NCBI RefSeq assembly: GCF_905220365.1
Contig: NC_061138.1
Location: forward strand, 13,035,814-13,099,813
Direction of reading: 5' to 3'
DNA: 64,000 nucleotides
Origin: Vanessa cardui
Taxonomy: Eukaryota; Arthropoda; Insecta; Lepidoptera; Nymphalidae
Positions 59,201 through 64,000 of this stretch are shown here, one piece after another; positions within the stretch are counted from its first letter, which is position 1; each line of letters begins with the position of its first letter. The position numbers and the translations under genes are program-made. The notes below the pieces were generated by a model. It saw nothing but the letters and a program-made list of their open reading frames with translations, made no database searches and was not told the origin of the DNA.

Positions 59201-59878
59201 GCACAGAATGCTCGTAAAACTTTCATTAGTCACATTATCAGAATGGAGGAGTTTCCAGACTACAACACTATCACAAAGAATAGAGATGCAATTAACCAAA
59301 CAAACATATTCATTATAAGTTTTTCATTCATAAACAAATTCTTAGAAGGATTAACATCCTCAAAGGTAAATACTGAAATACTTCTAGTATTTTTATAATA
59401 TAGTTCTAATATTAGGTAGATTATAAAATTTTAATTTATTTTTTCAGTACAGTCATTACTAAAACACATTTTAAAACAAACATATTAGCTTGGCAATGTA
59501 TCAATTACATTAAGTATCAGTCATAAGGGTTATAAATGAAGGATGATGTTCAGACATACTTACACAAACTGTTTGTTTGCATTGTCCTCTTCACCGAAAG
59601 CTATGGTGTCATCGTCAAGTAGCGGCACCTGCGGCACACCTGGCTGTAATAGCGTATCAACAATTCTACGTCAGCTCAAGCCGTGCAAAGCAGGTGAAAA
59701 TAAAAAAATGCATTCAGGGATATAAGTAACGTGCAACTTAAAACAGCTGGTCATTAAAAACATTTAAATGATAATTACTGGTTTACTGATGATATCTGGC
59801 ATGGTTTTACTTATTTAATGAGTTTGTAAAGAACTTAAAATGAAATATTTCTAAAATACTTACGGTCGCAGAATTCAT
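53290..59878 (-). CDS. Tvp23: TVP23 Golgi membrane protein (FAM18 family), complete, 6 exons
   Basis: TVP23 is a small multi-pass protein of late-Golgi and endosomal membranes, implicated in vesicle traffic. Exons on the minus strand: 59878-59864 (MNSAT), 59643-59564, 58577-58423, 58224-58145, 53895-53782, 53481-53290. All junctions are GT-AG and in phase, giving 211 residues (human TVP23B about 205). Residues about 34-80 hold two hydrophobic segments (SAAIVVYILCGWF, then SFVLVILLLSADFW). Next come the family signature GLRWWNYVDDDGKSHWVFES (about residues 89-108) and NRNESRLFWMGLILCPLIW. The last segment is LLVLIALTLTGANLYGYVKC. The order matches recalled human TVP23. Intron 4 (53896-58144) is expanded by an RTE retrotransposon in the same orientation. 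The start codon lies head-to-head with the ZNRF gene. Confidence 0.96.
54738..58045 (-). mobile_element. RTE-clade non-LTR retrotransposon, near full length
   Basis: The element lies in TVP23 intron 4. Its 3' end is a microsatellite, (ATC)7 on the + strand at 54738-54758, typical of RTE elements. The 5' limit is approximate. Upstream of the main frame lies a GC-rich leader to about 58030. An overlapping frame without ATG stays open from about 58034 to 57585 and could be a leader ORF or chance. No target duplication could be identified. Confidence 0.85.
54757..57825 (-). CDS. RTE endonuclease-reverse transcriptase ORF, uninterrupted
   Basis: The frame is open from 57825 (just after an in-frame TAA at 57828-57826) to TGA at 54759-54757, about 1,022 codons. 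The first ATG is at 57432, but the endonuclease domain begins earlier (LTLATYNGRTLRLD), so translation must start without ATG or by another route. Apurinic endonuclease motifs are LGLCEVRRE, VVMGDFNAKVG and GSDHRLL. Reverse transcriptase motifs are YRPISLLS, FVDYEKAFDSVE, GVRQGDVISPKLF and LRFADDIVIVA with the FADD catalytic pair. The C-terminus has GRPQARWSDDIR and ends EAYVQQWTKIGC. No stops or frameshifts are seen, suggesting recent insertion. The stop codon overlaps the trinucleotide tail. Confidence 0.92.
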   Translation of the reverse strand: MPQAGDGQQRHRCEKLRPAIANPPAQRGDYGHNLHIQHTRKPRPPVPGSPAIPRHGGDDGNGGTGGAKNHRATGGHHNRLTLATYNGRTLRLDSHLAQLEVELGKIRWHILGLCEVRREGEDTVTLESGHLMYFREGDQQSQGGVGFLVNKSLVDNVVEISSVSNRVAYLIIKLTERYSLKVVQAYAPTSTHSDDEVEELFDDISRALHFTTKTHYNVVMGDFNAKVGVQNCSESVVGPHGLGSRNHRGQMLVNFLEREGLFLMNSFFKKQPQRKWTWQSPDTMTKNEIDFIMTDKRHIFRDVSVINRFNTGSDHRLLRGSLNINFKAERARLMKSTLRPKLLQTIAGSETFQSILENRFAAVETTTDVNQNLENVVRILREEGTRYCGMQRKGRKSNLSEETLGLMKKRRENPPVTSSEKRQLNQEISRRVRHDLRCSNTLAIKRAIEQNRGSKVFVQSLGRSHLTKLTTASGEVVSSKPAVLSEVEEFYGRLYASHASRPDPENEDPRATLTRHFSEDLPEVSIGEIETALGQLKNGKAPGEDGVTTELLKAGGKPVLRELQTLFNSVLFEGRTPEAWSRSVVVLFFKKGDKTLLKNYRPISLLSHVYKLFSRVITNRLARRFDEFQPPEQAGFRTGYGTIDHIHTVRQIIQKSHEYNRPLCLAFVDYEKAFDSVEIWAVLESLQRCQVDWRYIQVMRCLYEAATMSVRVQNQQTNPIPLHRGVRQGDVISPKLFTNAMEDMFKTLNWKGRGININGEYISHLRFADDIVIVAETLQDLQQMLNELADSSMRIGLRMNLDKTKVMFNEHVLPEPTTIHGTVLEVVQKYVYLGQTLRLGRNNLEDEVNRRIQLGWAAFGKLRRILTSSIPQCLKTKVFNQCVLPVMTYGAETWTLTTRLVHQLKVAQRAMERAMLGVSLRDRIRNEVIRQRTKVIDIAHRISKLKWQWAGHICRRTDNRWGKRVLEWRPRLGKRSVGRPQARWSDDIRKAAGRSWMRVAGERPQWRALGEAYVQQWTKIGC

Positions 59879-60976
59879 TCTGAACAAACACTTAAATAAA
59901 GTCTTAAGACTTATTAACTATTTAAAGTTCTTTTTTAAAGATAAGCCTTTGCTGAGAATATTTGTCTACATGAAATAACTTTCTAAACAATTATTATTTT
60001 CATAATAAAGTCAACAGCAAGTATATTTCTTTTGTAAACGTAGTAGATATGTCAATGTCATGCGTCAGCCGTCATGATATGATTCTGGACTTGTCAGTTC
60101 TCACTATCAGAACCTCTATTGAATAGTATACAATATTATATTGCTAAAAAAATAGAAAAACCGAATCGAAGTTTGCATTCCTACTAAATTATGTTTAAAT
60201 CGATTTTTACCTAATGAATTTGGATAGTTTACATATTAATAATATTTTTTTCTATTTTAAAATAACGACTCTTACATACTCGCTTTGTTATAATTAACTT
60301 AAGTATTTGTAGTATATATTTAATCTTTACATAAGTACATATACGTTAACTACAGGTTGTCGTTGATGGCTTTTTTTGGCCTATTGTTGCTACAATTAGT
60401 TAAAAACGTTATTGTATCTAATGTATCAAAAAGATTATAGAGGCAATAATTGCGCATTAGGAAATATCGATGCAATACCATACTATTGAAATCGATTTCC
60501 GTATATTCGTTATTATTTATATTTATCTTAATAATTGTTCATATCTATATTATCATATTCCAGTAATATTATATAATTTGCCTAGAAAGCAAAAATAAAT
60601 AGTATTGCAATTATACTTTATTTTATAGTTATTTACTGGATTTCAAAAGTAACAACATTGTGTTAACTTTATTAAAATACAGTTTTATACATGTATAATA
60701 ATAAATAATATTCACATAAAAAAGTATAATATCGATATCCTACTAAAATCGATTAGCACATATGGGAACTGTCAAAATTTTGCAGGACGGCACATGCAAC
60801 GCTGTTTACAAGTAGGTACTAGCGACGTTTTTCTGTTTGTCGTTCAGCGTTTGTTTTTCTCTAAATCGGGCCGTGTCTTGTACGATGTCTTCCGGCGCCG
60901 CGGGTGTCGCAGTTAGCTTGTGTTCGTGATCTTGGAGATCGGTTGTGACAGGTGTGATTTGCGTAACATCGCGGCG
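59879..60976. promoter_or_regulatory. Shared head-to-head promoter region of TVP23 and ZNRF
   Basis: The 1.1 kb separates two divergent start codons. TATCGATA, the DRE/DREF motif of insect housekeeping promoters, occurs at 60730-60737, about 240 bp upstream of the ZNRF ATG. Related ATCGAT sites lie near 60467 and 60492. No TATA box at a convincing position was found for either gene. The 5' UTR of ZNRF probably starts in the GC-raised stretch from about 60780. Confidence 0.5.
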
Positions 60977-61343
60977 ATGGGCGCTAAGGCTAGCACCGCG
61001 AACGGGGGACAGAGTCCGCGAGCTAGGACATTTTCTACGAGCTCGAGCTCGGATGTGGTATCCGGGGGTGCGGGGTTTAGCCTGCTGAGGGCGATACCAG
61101 GTATACAAGTGTCGAACGACAGGCAGCGCGCGAGATCGCTGTCTTCAGTGCCCGATTTACATGCTTCCCATGAAGCTATTGCCATTCCTGCTAATTCGCA
61201 AAGTTACGAAGCATCCGCCGCCGCTAGCCCGGACACTGACTCGAGCTCAAACGAGGAGAACGGACCGGTGGCTGGCACGTCACTGGCTCTTGGCAGAGTG
61301 TATGCAGCGCATTCACTGCCTTCGCACATTTGGTCCTTAAACG
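60977..61343 (+). CDS. ZNRF1/2-type E3 ubiquitin ligase, first coding exon
   Basis: ZNRF proteins are membrane-associated RING ubiquitin ligases anchored by N-terminal myristoylation. The exon starts ATGG in good context (GCGGCGATGG) and encodes MGAKASTANGGQSPRARTFS. Gly2 and the following residues match the ZNRF N-terminus and myristoylation signal. The centre is Ser-rich and disordered, with RARSLSSVPDLHA. The exon closes with LGRVYAAHSLPSHIWSLNG, which resembles the conserved segment before the zinc-finger part of the family. It ends in phase 1 at a GTGAGT donor. The RING and zinc-finger exons were not found in the remaining 2.6 kb and should lie to the right. An in-frame extension upstream has no ATG. 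ZNRF2 seems closer than ZNRF1, but I cannot separate them. Confidence 0.85.
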
Positions 61344-64000
61344 GTGAGTAGGTTTCTTATTTGATGCATCATTATAATTTCTTATTAGAGCTAATATTTG
61401 CCAACTCTTGCCATATACTTTATATGATACTAGTCTTCATGAAATGTAAGTAAATATTTACATAACATGCCATTATAATACGAGATTACATGAGTGACAT
61501 GGAATATGACTAGATAAAAGTGCAAACATAAAGTCAAAACACAATTAAAAAGCAAATGTTTGATGTCATGACTTGAAATGCACTTATTTCATGTGTTTTA
61601 ATACCCTAACTCTAAAAATTTTCGGGATTACATAAACAGAGTCTGAACCTAAAGAGATTCTAATTAGACATAAAAAAAAAAAAATGCTCATTTAATATAT
61701 ATTCAAAGTTCAGAAGATTAGTTGGGACACTTGTATTTGTCATGATAACATTGTAATTTCTAAGATAAGCAACCATATTTAGGCAAAGGGTAAACAAAAA
61801 CATGTGAAACAAAAGATTATTTTATATTACAATCTCTAGAGATTTTATCTGTTCTATTTACTGATAATTATTATTGTAATTTACTCTGTATTCTATCATT
61901 AAATACTTTATGCAAACCAGCACTCATTTGTTTTACAGCGATGAGGGACCTAAGTACTTAGTTCCTATGATGTTCTTATACTTAGGCAATGAATGTAATA
62001 GTTGATTTTTCTTAAACTGCTAAAGTCCATGTAGATTGAAAAAATACTTTAGGTTGATCGGCTTCATGGAAATCCTATATTAAATTGAATATATAGACAG
62101 ACACATATTTTTTTTTCTATTACAACAATTTGGTTTGCATAATTTGACTTCTAGATATACTTATTAATGTTATATGAATAAAAAACATTTTATTCCTTCA
62201 TATTGTTTGTTTTATAGCTTGGCACAGATCTTTTTAATGCCTTAATTCATCACATGAATAAACATATAGAGAAATTTATCTTAATTTTGACTCAATTTTT
62301 TTTTATTCCATCATATTAATGCCAAATGTGAATCTACCAAACTCACTGGAGCAGTGCCAAATCAAATCAAATCCAAATATATGTTATTCGAGTAGGCTCA
62401 GCTATTTTATTGGATTACATTAAATTTAAAGTCACTAACTTAATATAAATTCTACATTGAAAAACCAATTTGGTAGCGATTTGATGTAATAATTGCTGAA
62501 ACTTCTCCTTAAGGTATTTGCCCAGCTGTGGGATATGAATGTGTTGTTGTTTGTTTTGATAAATCACATTATGTGAGTATTTAGTATTATGAGTAGCTCT
62601 GAAACCATAGAGTATTTGTACTATTAATAGCAAACTTTGTAAGATATAAGCTAAGACGTATGTGTAGTCTTTGTTATAGTAAAATCAATTGAGTGTTTAA
62701 ATAGCGGAGCATACAAACTAATAGGTTTATAAATGATTATAAAACACATTACAATATTGCATGTTTTCACTTGTATATTATATAACATAAATACTTGAAT
62801 AAAAGCAACTATGTTGTTGTGTTATGTTTTGAATATTTTAATAATTAAATGGTATACAAAAGGGGTTTTAGGTATTGTCTATTTTTCTACATCGGACATT
62901 AATTTTATTACATGCTCAAGAGTGTTGCTTTAACCGTGTCAGTGATGGTTTAAATATCTGACAATGCCAGTATCTATGGATGGTAGCGATCACTTATTAT
63001 TAGCTATCACATTTTATGCCGATGTCAGTGCATTGATGATTTCACAAATCACTCGTACTACTTCTCAAAGGCTATGGGCGAAGCAACCACTTATCACGCT
63101 TATCAAATCGATAGTACATGTATAAAAAATCAGATATTAATATATTGTATTTACCTCTGAAGTGTTAAATACGATTACGTATTTTATGTACATACGCACA
63201 ATTGTACGAATATTCTATTGAAACAAACTATTATTTCATTGAACATGAATTGCTTCGTTTATTTTTGTTTTGTGATGAATAATTCATATTTTGTGCGTAA
63301 ATTATCTAGCGTCTACAATAACAAGGTCTGAGGAATTAAATTAAAAGCGTTCTTTTCATCAGACCCCAAGAGTTCGGGTTATATTGTTATTACATCGTGT
63401 CCTAGTCGGCGTTTTGCCAATGCTGACACTATTGATTTAATCGTTTGGCATTCATTTCTACGTATGTATTACCGAATAGGGTGAGAATTACGAAATAAGC
63501 GGAGACCTCACTTTCGCTTGAGAATCGTATTTATTTCGTATATTTTATTTCCAAAAAAATTAAAATATTCGAAAAACTATTATGTCAGCAATAAAGAAAG
63601 GAGATTATTCATTCTTGGTGTTGCAGAAGTCCCTGGGCGATCGTTGTCCCTTTCAATCCGATGAGCCATCTAACCATTTGACACCTAATAACCAAAAAGA
63701 AGACAAGACTTCTCTTCAACCATTCAAGCTGCTATATCAGTTGTATATTTAGTGCTGGTTGCTTGATATACATTTTACAAAAGATCATCGTTTTCTGTGC
63801 ACTAGAACATGTCGGCTCTTTAAATACGTTTAGAATAAATCTTGAAACATTTTCAAGAGATATAAAACGTCAATTATTATTCCATCATTAATTATGCGTG
63901 GGTTACTTTATATATGTTGAAAATTCTGTACAATAGATTTCTGTAATTAGGAACGCGCACACATATGAGGGTAGTAATTCTATCACTGTCCATCCGATGT
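61344..64000 (+). other. ZNRF first intron (to window end)
   Basis: AT-rich. A family D-like fragment at about 62357-62400 ('caaatcaaatccaaatatat', 'attcgagtaggctcag') is present. At 62940-63110 a weak family C-like remnant ('ggctatgggcgaagcaacca') can be seen. A possible acceptor 'tcttggtgttgcag' at about 63614-63627 is followed by only a short frame without family similarity, so no exon is called. Confidence 0.5.

Noticed and set aside
63614..63690. Possible second ZNRF exon after an acceptor-like 'ttgcag'
   Set aside because: The frame closes after about 13 codons and shows no zinc-finger or RING residues.
1..64000. CRISPR arrays, rRNA genes, bacterial operons
   Set aside because: No regularly spaced repeats and no rRNA core sequence were seen. 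The gene structure is clearly eukaryotic.

Overview
The window reads as nuclear DNA of a lepidopteran, most likely a butterfly. It has AT-rich intergenic and intronic sequence, spliced genes with GT-AG introns, several copies of tRNA-headed SINE families of the Lepidoptera type, Helitron-like ends (A/TC...CTAG/T), a mariner element, TA-flanked MITEs and an RTE-clade LINE. The species cannot be named from the sequence.

Layout. The left 29 kb (1-29,359) is gene-poor and repeat-rich. It holds a possible three-exon 3' end of an unidentified membrane-protein gene (1,816-4,252), a decayed mariner (16,562-17,815), a 303-bp MITE (12,955-13,257) and one credible short intronless ORF (22,458-22,901). 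It also holds scattered GC-raised islands that do not code and could be regulatory. From 29,360 to 37,671 on the + strand lie 14 exons for the C-terminal 1,146 residues of the nonsense-mediated-decay kinase SMG1, ending in its FATC domain. Its kinase domain is not visible upstream. The golgin TMF1 converges on it from the other strand: ten exons, 48,396 to 41,642, complete, 1,147 residues. Two identical intron-containing tRNA-Ile(UAU) genes in inverted orientation follow (48,810-48,903 and 50,576-50,669). Next is the complete six-exon Golgi membrane protein TVP23 (59,878 to 53,290, minus strand, 211 residues), with a long uninterrupted RTE retrotransposon in its fourth intron. Head-to-head with TVP23, about 1.1 kb away, is the first coding exon of a ZNRF1/2-type N-myristoylated E3 ubiquitin ligase (60,977-61,343, + strand). 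Its RING exons lie beyond the window.

How the genes relate. TMF1 and TVP23 are both Golgi trafficking proteins and neighbours on one strand. SMG1 acts in mRNA surveillance and ZNRF in membrane-associated ubiquitination. All four look like housekeeping genes.

The most striking signal is compositional. The facing 3' halves of SMG1 (about 32.9-37.7 kb) and TMF1 (about 41.6-43.5 kb) are extremely GC-rich in exons and short introns alike, so that ordinary coiled-coil sequence has become Ala/Arg-rich. The 5' exons of the same genes and the 4 kb between them are AT-rich. Exon boundaries were worked out by hand from splice consensus, reading phase and, for SMG1, TMF1 and TVP23, recalled family sequence. 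No alignment was run.
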